A stretch of 64,000 bases of DNA, from NCBI GenBank assembly GCA_002104935.1, contig MCGT01000005.1, forward strand, positions 806,001-870,000. Reading direction: 5' to 3'. A model generated the notes under the pieces. It searched no databases, was not told where the DNA came from, and was given only the letters and a program-made list of their open reading frames with translations. A program made the translations under genes and the position numbers. Source of the stretch: Hesseltinella vesiculosa. Lineage: Eukaryota > Mucoromycota > Mucoromycetes > Mucorales > Cunninghamellaceae. Positions 1 through 12,112 of this stretch are shown here, in pieces; position 1 is the first letter of the stretch, and the number at the start of each line of letters is the position of its first letter.

Positions 1-2094
1 ACACAGGAGCTACAAGTACCTCTGCTCAATATCTCCGCACCTTCCATCGTGTCGGGTATGTCTGGGGAATCGGAAAAGAAGATCCGCGACGTGTTTGAAG
101 ACGCCAAAGCCAATGCGCCATGTCTGCTGTTCATCGATGAAATTGACGCCATTACCCCAAAACGCGAAACGGCCCAACGTGAAATGGAACGTCGCATCGT
201 TGCGCAATTGCTGACCTGCATGGACGGTAAGAAAAATGAAAAATGGACAACAGACCTAATCTCGTTCCTGTCATTTTTTTTTATTTCACTAGATCTGTCA
301 TGGGACAAAACAGACAACAAACCCGTCATGATCATTGGTGCCACCAACCGTCCGGATTCGTTAGACACTGCTCTGCGACGGGCTGGTCGCTTTGATCGTG
401 AAATCAGCATGGGTGTGCCTGACGAAAAGGCTCGTGAAAAGTAAGCCGTCTGTCGTTTGGGGAGGAAACTGAACGCCCTCTCGTCATTCTCTATAGGATC
501 CTGACCGTGTTGTCCAACAATTTACGATTGGATGGTAGCTTTGACTTTGCAGCGTTGGCCAAGGCCACGCCTGGTTATGTGGGTGCCGATTTACAAGCAC
601 TGATAACCACAGCCGGGGTGATTGCTGTCAAGCGTATTTTCAAGCATTTGCGAGAACTCTCTTGGTTAGAAAACAAGCAGATCGCCGCCGACGAAGCCGC
701 TTCGGACGACGAGAACAGTCTGTCCAGTCCAACCTTGGAAGACATGGAAGTCGACAAGGTCGATAGCATACCCCAGCCTCTGACAAACGCGCCCATCACC
801 ACCACCACTGTCGAAGAATTTGAATCGCAATCGGCTTTGGAGCAACTGCGCGCCATTTCAGACTTCATCCAGTCGCACAAGGCTCCTCTGACACCAGAGC
901 AGCTGGAATCACTCGCCATCACCCAAGACGACTTCCAGCATGCCCTGCTGAAGGTGCAGCCTTCGTCCAAACGTGAAGGCTTTGCCACGGTGCCCGACGT
1001 GTCCTGGGAAGACATTGGTGCGCTTCAATTTGTTCGTGACGAGCTCCGCATGGCTGTCGTCGAGCCCATCAATCACCCTGAGTTCTTTGAACGTGTCGGT
1101 ATCACGTCTCCTGCCGGCGTCCTGCTCTGGGGTCCTCCAGGCTGTGGGAAAACCCTCCTGGCCAAGGCCGTTGCCAACGAAAGCAACACCAACTTTATCT
1201 CTGTCAAAGGCCCAGAGCTTCTGAACAAGGTATGCAATGACGAGCAAGTGAAAGGGATGACGCTTACTTTTCTCGTATAGTACGTAGGTGAAAGTGAGCG
1301 TGGTGTGCGCCAAGTGTTTGCGCGCGCTCGATCATCTGCCCCCTGTGTGATCTTCTTTGATGAATTGGACGCCTTGTGTGCACGTCGGGACGACCAACAA
1401 TCCGAGGCGTCCGCCCGTGTTGTCAATACTCTGCTGACTGAACTGGATGGCGCTGAAAACCGTAGCCAGGTCTATGTGATTGCCGCCACCAACCGTCCCG
1501 GTAGGCACACCATAGCAAGGACGTGTTTGATCTTTGATTTGCTGACCTGTTTTGCGCTTTTTTGATAGACATGATCGACCCAGCCATGCTTCGTCCTGGA
1601 CGCTTGGACAAATTGCTGTATGTCGAATTGCCGACGCCCTCTGAACGTCTGGACATCTTGAAAAAGCTCACCAAGAAAACCCCCCTTGGTGCCGACATCG
1701 ACTTGGAGGCAGTGGCCAACGATGACCGCTGCGAAGGCTTCAGGTAAAGAAAAAAAAAACATCAACGCATAGGAGAACCTTGTACTCAACGTAGCCTATT
1801 TTGTTTTCTTTTCATCAGTGGTGCCGATTTAGCCTCTCTGGTCCGCGAAAGCGCCGTGGCGGCACTGCGCAGCAAGTTCTATAACCAGGGCGTCACCACC
1901 TTGGACAAAGACTCAACCGCTGAAGATATATTTGTCAACATGGAGCATTTCAATACTGCCTTCTCAAGGATCTCACCCAGTGTTGCTCCTCAGGTAAAGA
2001 CGAAAAGGGCGAAATCCCAAGTTCGGACACTCACCTCCCTGTTATTTTGTAGGACAAGAAGCAATACGACAAATTGCGAAGTAAATTTGGATAA
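1..2094 (+). CDS. RIX7: NVL/Rix7-type AAA-ATPase, ribosome biogenesis (5'-partial)
   Basis: The gene is open at the left edge. Exons read as 1-226, 293-440, 497-1229, 1281-1500, 1569-1743, 1819-1993 and 2053-2094, giving 572 visible residues in one frame. The first AAA domain is entered after its Walker A and shows the [12 protein letters not shown] segment, Walker B with IDEIDA, and the [10 protein letters not shown] sensor region. The second AAA domain has Walker A GPPGCGKT, the pore segment ELLNKYVGESE, Walker B FFDELDA and AATNRP. The pore and Walker B wording is that of NVL/Rix7 rather than Cdc48. The family remodels pre-60S particles in the nucleolus. An acidic linker lies between the domains. 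Other AAA subfamilies are unlikely. Confidence 0.93.
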
Positions 2095-2378
2095 ACTCCA
2101 AACATCCATTGTATCATAGTTTAATCATCATAGAAATAAATCCATCATGTGGAAAAACACAAGGGTTGTTTATGAATCTCGTGAAATGGCACGAGATTTC
2201 TGTGCGAGGAACCAACATTTGTTCTATCGAATGAACACGGAGGAAGGGTTTGGGTGAAAAGGCCAGACTGTCGAAATCTAGCAGGAAAAATCTCTTGGTT
2301 CAACCGCGCCATGTTTTTTTTCTCACTTTTTTTCTTTTTCGTGTTTCATTTTTTTTTCTATAAAATCATTGCTTGATC

Positions 2379-3731
2379 ATGACTGGCACAGCCACTCCTA
2401 TGGATGTTGACTCATCCTCTTCCAATCAAAAAGACGAATCATATGTTTTGCCTTGGTAAGAAAGATGGCCAGAAAAAAGAATGAACAAAAAAAAACAAAT
2501 CAAACTAAACGCACTCCTTGCACGGCATCCGCTAGGGTGGAGAAGTATCGACCTGTATACTTGAAAGATGTGGTTGGGAATGACGACACTGTTGCTCGAT
2601 TAAATGCCATTGCGCGTGATGGCAATATGCCAAACATTATCTTGAGCGTAAGACCAGGAGAGAGATCAATCCGATCGCTCCAGGACTCACCTTTCCTTTC
2701 GTAGGGTCTCCCCGGTATTGGTAAAACCACCAGTATTCTCTGCTTGGCACATGAATTGCTCGGCTCTGCTTACAAAGATGCCGTCTTGGAACTGAATGCC
2801 TCCGATGACAGGTAAAGGAAAGGAGAACAGGCATCTTAGCCCCTCACGACGCTTGCTTTTTTTAGAGGTATCGATGTGGTTCGTGGTCGCATCAAAGCAT
2901 TCGCACAAAAAAAAGTGACCCTACCCCCTGGAAGACACAAGATCATTATCCTCGACGAAGCCGACAGGTAAAAAGAGGTCTACCGGATGCTTGCTCGTCT
3001 CATTTGCTCTCTGCGTATCAGTATGACCAGCGGCGCTCAGCAGGCTCTACGACGAACCATGGAAATTTATTCGAATACCACCCGCTTTGCCCTTGCATGC
3101 AATCAATCCAACAAAATCATCGAACCCATCCAATCACGATGTGCTACTCTACGCTATACCAAGCTCACGGATGAACAAGTCTTGCGCCGTCTACACGATC
3201 TGTGCAAAGCCGAAAACGTAGGTACAAAAAGAGAATGCAAAAGGGTAGCTGTTTATGAAGTACCTTTTCCCCCGCAAAAAAAAACCATAGGTGGCAACGA
3301 CGGACGATGGCCTAGAAGCCCTGATTTTCACAGCCGATGGGGATATGCGACAAGCCATCAATAATTTGCAATCCTGCTTCTACGGCTTTGGCCTTGTCAA
3401 CAGCGAAAATGTGTTCAAGATTTGTGACCGACCCCACCCAGTGCTGATTCACCGGATCTTGCAGGACTGCGCCGAAGGCAGCGTGCGTGATGCTCTACAG
3501 CTGGTCCGCGAACTTTACGAAAAAGGCTACTCCGCCCTCGACATTGTTACAACCATGTTCCGTGTCACCAAGAGCTACGACGAGCTGGGTGATGGTCTAC
3601 AACTGGACTTTTTGAAGGAAATCGGCTTTGTCCACATGCGGATCCTCGACGGATATCAAACCCTGCTGCAGCTCTCCGGTCTTGTGGCAAAAATGGCCAA
3701 AGTCGGCGTGGCTGCCAAAGCGGCCTCATAA
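2379..3731 (+). CDS. RFC4: Replication factor C small subunit (human RFC2 / yeast Rfc4 type)
   Basis: Six exons (2379-2455, 2536-2647, 2705-2811, 2866-2967, 3022-3217, 3291-3731) give 344 aa, the usual size for a small RFC subunit. Visible motifs are PWVEKYRP near the N-terminus, Walker [10 protein letters not shown], the [10 protein letters not shown] box, Walker B IILDEADS and the RFC signature [10 protein letters not shown]. The SRC motif follows in [13 protein letters not shown]. The wording matches yeast Rfc4/human RFC2 better than the other subunits. Known role: part of the pentameric clamp loader that opens PCNA at primer ends in replication and repair. The start is the first ATG after the promoter and opens a short acidic leader before the conserved block. 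Confidence 0.93.
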
Positions 3732-3818
3732 ATCGCTCAATAACACCCAAACAGAATAAAAAGTGTGCATCCCTTTTTTTTTTTATCTTTCTTTTACAAT
3801 GCTACCGGGATGCAGGAC

Positions 3819-6800
3819 TTAGGTGGTGGCCGCCAGATACTTGGTAGGCACACGAGCATCGAATTCTAAAAAAAAAAAAAAAAAAAAAGACGCGCTCAGT
3901 CTTCATATTTCGTTTTGTCACTGGCGACTGTACCCAGCTCGTCCACCACCGTATGATTGTCCACGCAGCGCTTAACCCAGAGTGATGACACAATGTAAGG
4001 CACATGCGGTTGGGCTTGCCTATAAAAAGTAAGGAACTAAGTAAGCATCATCGTCGAATTGTTCCGTTTTTTGAAATTGCCGTACGGGCAAAGAGAAGCC
4101 ATCAAGGTCTTGGCACGTTCAAATTGGTTGTCGATGAGGACAATATGGGAGAGCCTTGGGTCGTCGAGGTCAGAGGTGAGGCTGCCGCCATAAAAGATGA
4201 CCGAGGTTTTGAGGCGACGGATTGTGTCGAGGTCGTTGGTATAGGCGACGCGTTCCGCAGGAGTGGTAGGTGCCGTGGCCCATTCCGTGTCAAAGTAGAG
4301 GGTCATGCCCAAAAAAAACATGCCGGGTATAGGTATACTGTCAAAGTATTTGCGCTGGACGCTGCGCAAGGTCTTTTGGTTGCAGGCCGAGGGAATGCCT
4401 GCCCAGATCTATGAAGCCAGCTCAGCATGAGCGTCATGTCGCCGGTTTCCCATTTTCTGGGCTACTTACGTCCTCTAGACTGTCCTGAGTCGCATCCTGC
4501 GTGTAAGAATCATTGTACTTGTCCATCTTGGTCAAGAACTCGCCTTTGGTTTGGCTGCTAGTGTAAAGCATATACCTAAGCGAAGAATAGAGCCGCATGG
4601 GTCAGACTACGGTTGCTTTTTTGAATGCTTACTTTGGCATCAGGGGGAGGATCTCCTTGGCTTCGACGCAGTCCAAGACCCACTGTGGCTTGATCACATC
4701 ACGTTTACCCTTGTTGATAATGCTGTTGGCGCGGATATCTAAATGTTGGCGGCAAAAAGAAAAAAAAATCAGTCAAGTTCCTTATTTTTGGGGAGAGAGT
4801 CTGCTGGTTTACTTTGTTTTCCTGCGATTACATATTTGGCAGTTACATCGGATTGCACAAACTCGCCGCCTTGCTCCTTGATCAACATCTCCAAGGCTGA
4901 CTTTTCGACGACGCCATCTTCACCATTGATTACGTCTACAGGGAAGGAAGAGAGAAACGCGGTTGAGATAAACACAAAGGCAGAGGCTTGGACTTACAAA
5001 ACACAAGCAAGGCAAACAAGTGAGTTTTGGTCAGGATGTTTTCCGTATCAGCGCCTTGTTGAGTGGAAATAATGCTGTGGGACGAACTGGCGCGCTTAGC
5101 GACCTGCAGACGAGGTCTCTTCTTATTGGACTCGAGCCTAGTACAGTCAAAAGAGAGTAGTGACGTCAGTTTCCTACAATCAGTCCCAGTCCGTGTTTTA
5201 CCAATCCGTCTTGGACGCAATTTCACTTCGCTTCGAGTCTGAATCTTTGCGCGTCTTGTAGACATCTGTAAAAGACCAAAAAAAAAAAAAAAATCCCAAA
5301 CATTAGCAATGGCAGTCCAGTTTCCCTCTATCTAGAGCACGCTCACCAGTAAAAGTCATGACGTCTTCCCATGTCTTGTCATGGCGGAACTTGATAAACC
5401 GCGGAAACCGCAGTGTGCAGCCGGCACTCCACATTTCTAATAAAAGAGACAAGATGGAAAGGTATGGATGATCTGGATAGCAGCGTAGCTTACGGGAAAA
5501 CACAATTTGCGCAGCCTTGACTTCGATCACAATACCATCGCGAAAGTCGTTGACCAGGACGTCCGGACGTTCGGTGGATTTTTCTGGGTGGTCAAACCAA
5601 TCAGGTAGGCGTTGAGGGTTGTAGGTTTGGATGTCTCTGAGCAAAGTATTGAATTCCTTGATCTGATCCATGGTGTATCCAGTGCCGATCATGCTAAAGG
5701 ACGTGAATCTATGCAGAGAGTGAGAAGTACGTCCGGCATAATAAATGTGAACGAAGGCTAGGAAAGGAGAGGGTGCTTACTTCACACTGTCGCGTACACG
5801 ATTGTCACGTACAGCACATATGAACTGTGCAAGCTGGTTGCTACGCCGACCTGTGCCATATTTGCCACCAACCACCAGAAGATCACAGTTTTCGCCAAGC
5901 GTGCCATAATATTCAGGTTTGATTTTTACCCACGATTTGTTGCGCTGACCAGGTTCATAACGAGAGCTAGGATCCTTCAATACGATGCCTTCCATTCTGG
6001 TGCGAGTCGCCATGGTAAAAAGTAAAATGAACCTAGACATCGGAACAGCGATTTTTTTTTACCTTTTTTGAACCATATCGCCCAGGGCTTGCAAAACATC
6101 GGCTTCGGTCGATTTTTCCTCACGAGGCAGCAAGTGGAGATAGCCATGGTTTTCCTTGACGACTTTTTTCAAGAGCTGCAGCCGCTCTCGTAGCGGGTAA
6201 TCGGGCAGAGGCGTGTCGTTACAGAACACGATATCGAAAACCATGACTAGAAAAAAAAAAGGGCAAGTCAGTTGTCGAGCCATCTTCAGAGGAGGTGTTC
6301 TCCATAATACTTACAGCACGGCCGAGGTCCGGTCGCGTCTTGGTCTAAAAAAAAAAGGGGGGGGGAGAAAAAGCTGGTGAGCAATTGGCTTCTTTCTATC
6401 CATTCACGTACTTCTAGCCGAAGACTTCAACGTCCCAAATGGAAGAACCATGTCCAGATTAGGATCGTAAGCGACCATTTCACCGTCCAGAATTAAACTA
6501 AAAATAAAAGAGCGGTTTTGATGTCAGGTCGAAGAGCAGCAAAGGAAGAACATTACTTTCTTGCATCGAGACAATTTGCCACAAAGCTTGCCAATTTGGG
6601 TGTTTCTGAAGGGCGATCTCCGTACAAATACGTGTAGTCCTTTGCTTTGCTGCATGAGAGATAAAAAAAAAGGGATCAGATTGACACAAGGACATCCTGG
6701 CTTGCATAAAGCCTACCGAGAGTACCACTTGAACAATTGCTGGCTTTGGTCATAATGCATTTGAATGCGCTCACCATCGATCTTTTCTTCAATGTAGAAC

Positions 6801-7827
6801 ACGCCATTGTGCTTGACGCTTTCCATCATGCTTGCCATGCCGCGGGTACCGAGTTGAGGCTTAAAGGATTGGAACAATTTGATGGGCTGAGGTGAAAAGG
6901 GTAGAGTGAGCAGCCTGGTCTATAAGCAAGCACATCAGGCTTACCATATCCCGGATACGTTTACTTTCATCCATGAGGCTGTCGCACACAAACTTGAGAT
7001 TACTGGAGACACTATACATATCACGAGCATCTGGGTGATAAACATCAAAAATAGAGTTGTCCGAGAGGCCGATTTTTAAATCGCGGAGGATGATACGCAC
7101 CAACCAGCGCTGCTCCATGGGGGTATAAGCGTCGACAACACGTCTGAAGATCGCGACCTGGTTGGCATGCGTGCTTGTACTACAATATGAAAAAAACCGT
7201 GTCAATCGTTTTGCTTTTATTTTCTGTCGAACCAGGTGCGGCCCTACTTTTCAATGCGACCCAGCTCATCCAACAGTTGGTTGACATCTTCCACAGTTTT
7301 GGTGGGAGTGGTGACTGTGCTTCGAGGAAAAACCGTTTCATAGACAATCATGGCAAAATCGCCGGTTGATTTCTAAGAGGAGAGATAAAGGTACCATGAG
7401 CTTTTGTGGCGTAGTGACAGGCGCCACAATGAAGCATATGCTTACTGTATTGGACTTTGACGGGAGCTTCCATTTTTCCAAGTGATGCCCGTCCTCAGAG
7501 GACATTGAAAGACCCAGGACTTCTCTATAAGCTCTGGACAACTTCGACTCCTTTAAGAAGTAACGCGTTTTGTCCAGCTATCAGTCATAAAGCGGGGTAT
7601 ATCGAGAAGAGTAAGGGTATCAAGGTTAACAAAAGCCAATGACAACATCCCCACGTTATTTTTACCTGGGGGAGCAACAATCGCATGGCACTGTAGAAAT
7701 CTTTTTGGTACGTTGTCCGCCATTGGTGAAGGTATTTTCTGAGCAGTCGTTTCTTTTCTTCATTGCCACGCAGCTCATTGATATCATTCATAAGCTTACA
7801 TAGGCTATAAAAGAGAGGGCATGCCAT
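3819..7827 (-). CDS. LIG4: DNA ligase IV (non-homologous end joining)
   Basis: A many-exon gene read leftwards. The N-terminal ligase domain begins CPLFYSLCKLMNDI, near the expected start of the family. The adenylation motif I is EEKIDGER, where Lys takes AMP. Motifs LDGEMVAYDP, EGIVLKDP and WVKIKPEY follow in order, then the OB fold with GCTLRFPRF. Two BRCT domains close the protein; the region between them binds XRCC4/Lif1 in known enzymes. This domain order identifies ligase IV, not ligase I or III. The last two introns need donors GTACGG (from 4085) and GTACAG (from 3933) to keep the BRCT frame and reach the stop at 3819-3821. Role: sealing of double-strand breaks in the nucleus. Confidence 0.93.
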
Positions 7828-7917
7828 TTAATTCAATAAAAGAAAAAGAAAAAAAAAAAAGTGGAAAGAAAAAAAATGTGGTGGCACGCGGTTTATTTAT
7901 ATGGTGGGAATCTACTA

Positions 7918-8576
7918 TCAAGCATGCAGGTTGATCTTGTTCATGTCAAGCTTCAGCTTATTCAAATCCATGGGGATGTTGTCATCAAGAACAGGGCCAT
8001 TGTCAACAATGGTCTTTGTCAGCTGCTGCCATTGCTCAGTCACATCGTTCTTCATGGCATCCTCCGATGCTTGAGTGATCTTTATAAACATAGAACGATT
8101 TAAATTAATGTTGTCTTGCAGCGACACTAAAAAAAGAGGAACACTTACGCTTTTCTTTTGCTTTTGCATAATGTCATTCATAACATCTTCATCCTTGTTG
8201 TTTATATAGGCGTCAACATCAATCTCATATGTATGGCGAGGAGGTGCATCGTTCACGGGAATGGCACCAAGAGGACGAAGCAGGACTTGGGTATCGACGC
8301 CATTTTGCGTTAAAAGGTAGTGTCTGAAAAAGAAGAAGGGTCAATGAGGACATATCGTTCCTAAGAAGAAGCGACGTACGCGTGCATGCTTTGGTTGTCA
8401 TTGGGAGCCTCTTGTTTGGAGAGAAGTGTGCTTTGCGTCGAGATTTGATCCAAATCTCTTTGCATGGAGGGCAGATCATGGTTGTTGATAATGGATGCTT
8501 GCAACTTGGATCGCTCCAAGATTTGTGAAAAGGATACAGGCTGTTGATCGCTGCTTGCTTGGGCTGACGAAGGCAT
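7918..8576 (-). CDS. Short protein resembling the N-terminus of nucleoporin Nup93/Nic96
   Basis: Three exons give about 177 aa. Residues ~16-50 (SFSQILERSKLQ, then LPSMQRDLDQIS) resemble the N-terminal helical segment of Nic96/Nup93, which in known pores anchors the Nup62-type channel complex. HYLLTQNGVD and YEIDVDAYINN resemble two blocks that follow in that family. The large alpha-solenoid of about 600 further residues is absent: a TGA ends the frame and only ~90 bp separate it from the LIG4 start. It may be a truncated paralogue or a free-standing anchor peptide. Homology is judged from memory of family motifs. The start is the first ATG of the exon at 8574-8576. Confidence 0.5.
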
Positions 8577-8756
8577 GGCTGACAAGGAAAAAAGAAAGAA
8601 AACAAAAAAGCTTGGCTTGTGGAGGCACAGGCGGGTTTTGAAAGACCGACGCTGTACTCAATTTTTTTTTTTTGGAGCAGTCAGATCCGCGGTTGCGTCG
8701 ACGATTTTTATTATTCCATCAAAAAAGGTAGTCAAACGATATGAAAGGATAGAACC

Positions 8757-9369
8757 TTATTTGATACCAAGTGCCTAAAAGTAAAAGAATGAGTACAAGA
8801 ACGTCTGGAAAAGAAATGCCCATCTCTCACGACCTCGCACTGTTTGAGAATTGTCCCCCCCCCCTTTCTCACTGCTTACCCCTTTGTATGGAATGATTTC
8901 CCACGATTTCCAGACGTTGCCTTGTACATAAACGTCCTTTTCTACTTGCTCCTTTGCTCCTTGAAGGGTATCAGCTTCTACCACCAGCACGCTTCCGATC
9001 ATACGGCCGTTCTAAGAGGAGGTGGGAAAAAGACGAGTCAGCCTTGTTGTTTGAGGAATTGTTTTCATCGGACCTTGGGCGAACTCCTTGCCCCTTTCCA
9101 CAGTTCACAACCACGTTCTCACTCTCTGTTTTGGTTCCCCTTTTTTGTTGCGCCAAGTGACTTACATCGTGTGAGTCCAACAAAGCTCCTCCCATCTTGA
9201 GCTGTCCATGGTGAAAAGATGATGTGGCATTTTCCAAATGGTCCTGTCGCACAGCTAACCGACGATGTAAACCAGCTTCGCCAGGGTGATCTTGTGCCAA
9301 CACCAAAAACAAATGGCGTCGAGGAGGTACAGTGCTAAAGGAGCGTCGCAAGGCAGTCAACTTGTTCAT
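8757..9369 (-). CDS. YciI-like (YCII-related domain) protein, probably mitochondrial
   Basis: Three exons. The N-terminus (MNKLTALRRSFSTVPPRR) is basic, rich in Ser/Thr and free of acids, as in mitochondrial targeting peptides. Then come HLFLVLAQDHPG, RLAVRQDHLENA, KMGGALLDSHD and, after an intron, MIGSVLVVEADT with DVYVQGNVWKSWEIIPYKG. This is the order of the YCII fold, a ferredoxin-like dimeric domain with a conserved His and Asp. The molecular function of eukaryotic members is mostly unknown. The last exon is very short (ALGIK then stop). Confidence 0.8.
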
Positions 9370-9681
9370 TGTGAGGAATAACAAACTGTTGTAGAGGGGG
9401 GGGGGAATATGTTTGTAGAAAAAAAAATAGATAAGATAAAGAAGAGAGAAACAAATACGATGGCCATTTTATTGATGCCAACCCCACCCTTCATGTGACA
9501 TCAGCTCGGAATTCAAACCCAGTGCTATTGTTTTTGTCGTCGGGGCCTTGACCGTGGAAAAAACATGCAAAACTGGCCCCCCGCAAAACCAGATTGCTAA
9601 TCCGTTTTTCAAAAAACGAGTTCCTGAAAAAAAAAACTGACAAACAAAGTTATTCCTTTTTATTGTCACTCCTTCTTTTTC
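9370..9681. other. Intergenic, no gene supported
   Basis: This stretch lies between the start of the YciI-like gene and the stop of the Ca3427-like gene. It serves as upstream region of the former and 3' region of the latter. Only short open frames without recognisable motifs occur. Confidence 0.5.
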
Positions 9682-10859
9682 TTAAACTAGGCGAGCCACC
9701 GTGGGATGAATCAATTGAGACAACCCAGGCAAAGGCTCTTGCACCACGCCGGCTTTTTTCAATGTCGTCAAGGTGGTTTCCAGGGCCAAACGGGAAACCT
9801 CGGCATGATCGCCAGCATAGTGGACGGTCTTGAACCAATCACGGACATCCTGTTCTTGGTATTTGAGGATCCGGATGATGTGGTGAATGGATTCATTGTC
9901 TTTTTGTGCCATGAACAGCTGAGTGGCTTGTTGGATGGCGGCAAGGAGGCGTGGCAGTTCAGGACAGTCCAAGTGATCTGTATGGGCTGCAAACATAAAG
10001 GCGGGCCATGGAGGGGTGATTTGACCAATGCATTTGACTTCCTTGCTGTCGTGGTAAGGTTTGGTTGTGAAGCGTTCCCACATGAAGAAGTCCGACGAAC
10101 CGTCGTTCACAGCATCGCGCATGGCTTGGAAATTGTGCAACACCGAGAAGTCAAAGGGGGCCTCGTCGGCATCTGGTCGCAGCCAGCCTTGTTGGTCGGC
10201 GAGCACGTAGGCCATAATATGTGAACCAGAGCCAAGGCGGGATACCGCGCAGTTGGAATGGTGTAAGCTATCGATGCTGTTGTGCTTGGACTCCTGACCC
10301 GAGGAGATTGCCCAGCCTGTGAAAAATAGACATGCGCGTGAGTACCGCACAGACACAGGTGTTATGGCTTCATGTACACAATGGCGCATCCACATAGGTG
10401 CCGATGATCTTGTACCAGTCTTGACCTTTACTGATGCCAGCCACCAAGCCTTCAGTCAATGCGATGGCCACGTCCAACGATTTGTCTTGCAACTTGCTGG
10501 TCATCTATGCCAGTCATGGGATAAAAAAAAAATTCGGTGAGTCATACCGTGTATGGAAGATGGCCCTTTTTACCTCGCCAGTCCCACCTAAACGCACAGA
10601 AGAAAAGAGTGAGTAGGTAGCAATGTCATACTTTTCATGCCGGTTATTTACCAGGACAGCACACAAGTTCAACATTGACATTGTTGTTTCTGAACAGGCC
10701 TTGCTCTTGGGCAATGTACAAAGGCGTGGAGAAATGCTCGGGCACTAATAAAGTCAAGGTGTAAGAAGAAAGGCCAGAGAGCAAGATTCAGCACACAGGA
10801 ATTGGCAGTCTGAATCGTGATTTACCATAGCCAAGGCGAATAGTTTTTTGTTCACTCAT
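9682..10859 (-). CDS. Ca3427-like periplasmic-binding-fold protein
   Basis: Multi-exon gene for a type 2 periplasmic-binding-fold protein of the kind found free in the fungal cytosol. Visible blocks: IRLGYVPEHFSTPLYIAQEQG at the start, the PGGTGEM loop, VAIALTEGLVAG, KIIGTYVDAPLC, then SRLGSGSHIMAYVLADQQGW, NDGSSDFFMWERFTTK and ARDWFKTV-like text near the end. The wording matches the Ca3427-like family, whose structure suggested a thiamine-biosynthesis link; the real function is unsettled. No signal peptide is seen. One internal exon is only 14 nt (10574-10587) and encodes part of the conserved glycine loop. Confidence 0.8.
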
Positions 10860-11446
10860 TGAGAAGGGATGTCAAAAATTGTAAAAGAAAAAAAAAAAAA
10901 AAAAAAAAAGGCGGCCATCCTTTTTTTGCTAGGCTTTCCCGTTGGAACCTGCAGGACGGATAAATACCGGTACGATCGACGATGGATCAAGCTGTGCCTT
11001 CGACGTGTTACACCAGTGGGTTTGACAGGGGGAGATAGAGGAAATACCAAGTACAGAGAAGGGGTTCAACAGCGAAGGTAAGGATGTGGGGTGGGCCAAG
11101 ACGAATGAAGGGTGCAGTGAAGGGCTGGGGAGATGTTCGCACTCTGTAAAGGTGATAGATTGCGTCAAGTAGAGTCTGGTCAGTTGTTTAATGCAAGGGA
11201 ACAAGAGACGACCAGCGTCTTCCATTTGCAAAATCTGCAAGTGGGCACACTCGACCAGAAGGGTGCCACGGACCCATTTGGGGGAAAAAATGCTTACAGG
11301 ATTTTCTGGGTTGGACAGTGAGTTTCACAAGAAATCCCCGCCACACCGTCCAATTTGCTGCAAAAAAAAACATCTCCAGCTTTTTTTCTTTTTTCCTTTT
11401 TTTTCTCTCTTCTCGTTTTTTACTTTCCCTCTCCCTCTTTTTTTGT
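10860..11446. other. Divergent intergenic region, possible exon relic
   Basis: Upstream region shared by the Ca3427-like gene (leftwards) and the YhhN gene (rightwards), with a poly-A run near 10890. On the minus strand about 11130-11290 reads as a leucine-rich stretch (CAHLQILQMEDAG...LTRLYL) reminiscent of a leucine-rich repeat. It has no start, no clear neighbouring exons and stays unassigned. Confidence 0.3.
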
Positions 11447-12112
11447 ATGGTGCAAGATACCTTTGTAGTGACGCAAGGCGTCAAGCTGACAGCAGTAGCT
11501 CTGCCTTTGTTGCTTGCTTCAGAATATCATAAATCTCATCGTGGGCGATGGGTGTTCAAGCCCCTGGCGTCGCTTGGGTTCTTGCTCTCAGCCATGGCCA
11601 ATCAGCAGCAAGGAGTGTCGGGTGCATCGGCCACATTTGCGAAATATGTTTTTGTTGGTCTTGCTGCTGGCGCAGTGGGTGATGTCTGCTTAATTCCCAA
11701 GGCTGGCTTTCTGCTTGGTCTTGGTAGCTTTTTGCTGGGCCATCTTTCACTAGGCTATGCGTTTGCAGCTCATGGGATGGACACTTCCTACGCTGTTGCT
11801 GCCCTAGCAGGAACAGGAACCATTGGCGCTTTGGTAGCTCGCTGGCTGCTTCCCAAAGTCAAGGACCCCGTCATGCGCAAGGCTGTTGTTGGCTACATGG
11901 TAGTCATCACTGCCATGGTGGTCACTGCCACTGCCAGCTTACCCTATACCCCTGTCCCTCGCCATCAGCTGGTAGGCGCCATCATGTTCTACCTTTCTGA
12001 CCTGTTTGTTGCGCGTGAAGAATTCGTCACCAAGTCCATCTGGAACCAAGGGATCGGTCTGCCTTTGTACTACGGCGGTCAGCTGTTGCTGGCTGGCTCC
12101 CTTGGCCTGTAA
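11447..12112 (+). CDS. YhhN/TMEM86 family membrane protein
   Basis: Single exon, 221 aa, with about seven to eight hydrophobic segments covering nearly the whole chain. Family-like pieces are a GLAAGAVGDVCL block, LGLGSFLLGHLSLGYAF, a PVMRKAVVGYMVVITAM helix, and near the end GAIMFYLSDLFVAREEF and YYGGQLLLAGSLGL. In YhhN/TMEM86 proteins the GD, H and SD residues form the site that splits lysoplasmalogen vinyl-ether bonds. Whether this fungal member keeps that activity is inference. The ATG at 11447 is preferred because upstream codons in the frame are low-complexity Phe/Ser. It acts in an internal membrane. Confidence 0.85.
   Translation: MVQDTFVVTQGVKLTAVALPLLLASEYHKSHRGRWVFKPLASLGFLLSAMANQQQGVSGASATFAKYVFVGLAAGAVGDVCLIPKAGFLLGLGSFLLGHLSLGYAFAAHGMDTSYAVAALAGTGTIGALVARWLLPKVKDPVMRKAVVGYMVVITAMVVTATASLPYTPVPRHQLVGAIMFYLSDLFVAREEFVTKSIWNQGIGLPLYYGGQLLLAGSLGL

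Noticed and set aside
3880..3900. In-frame TGA in ligase IV after TSDKTKYED-like text
   Set aside because: An intron from the GTACAG donor at 3933 to the acceptor before 3865 removes it and joins to an open final exon.
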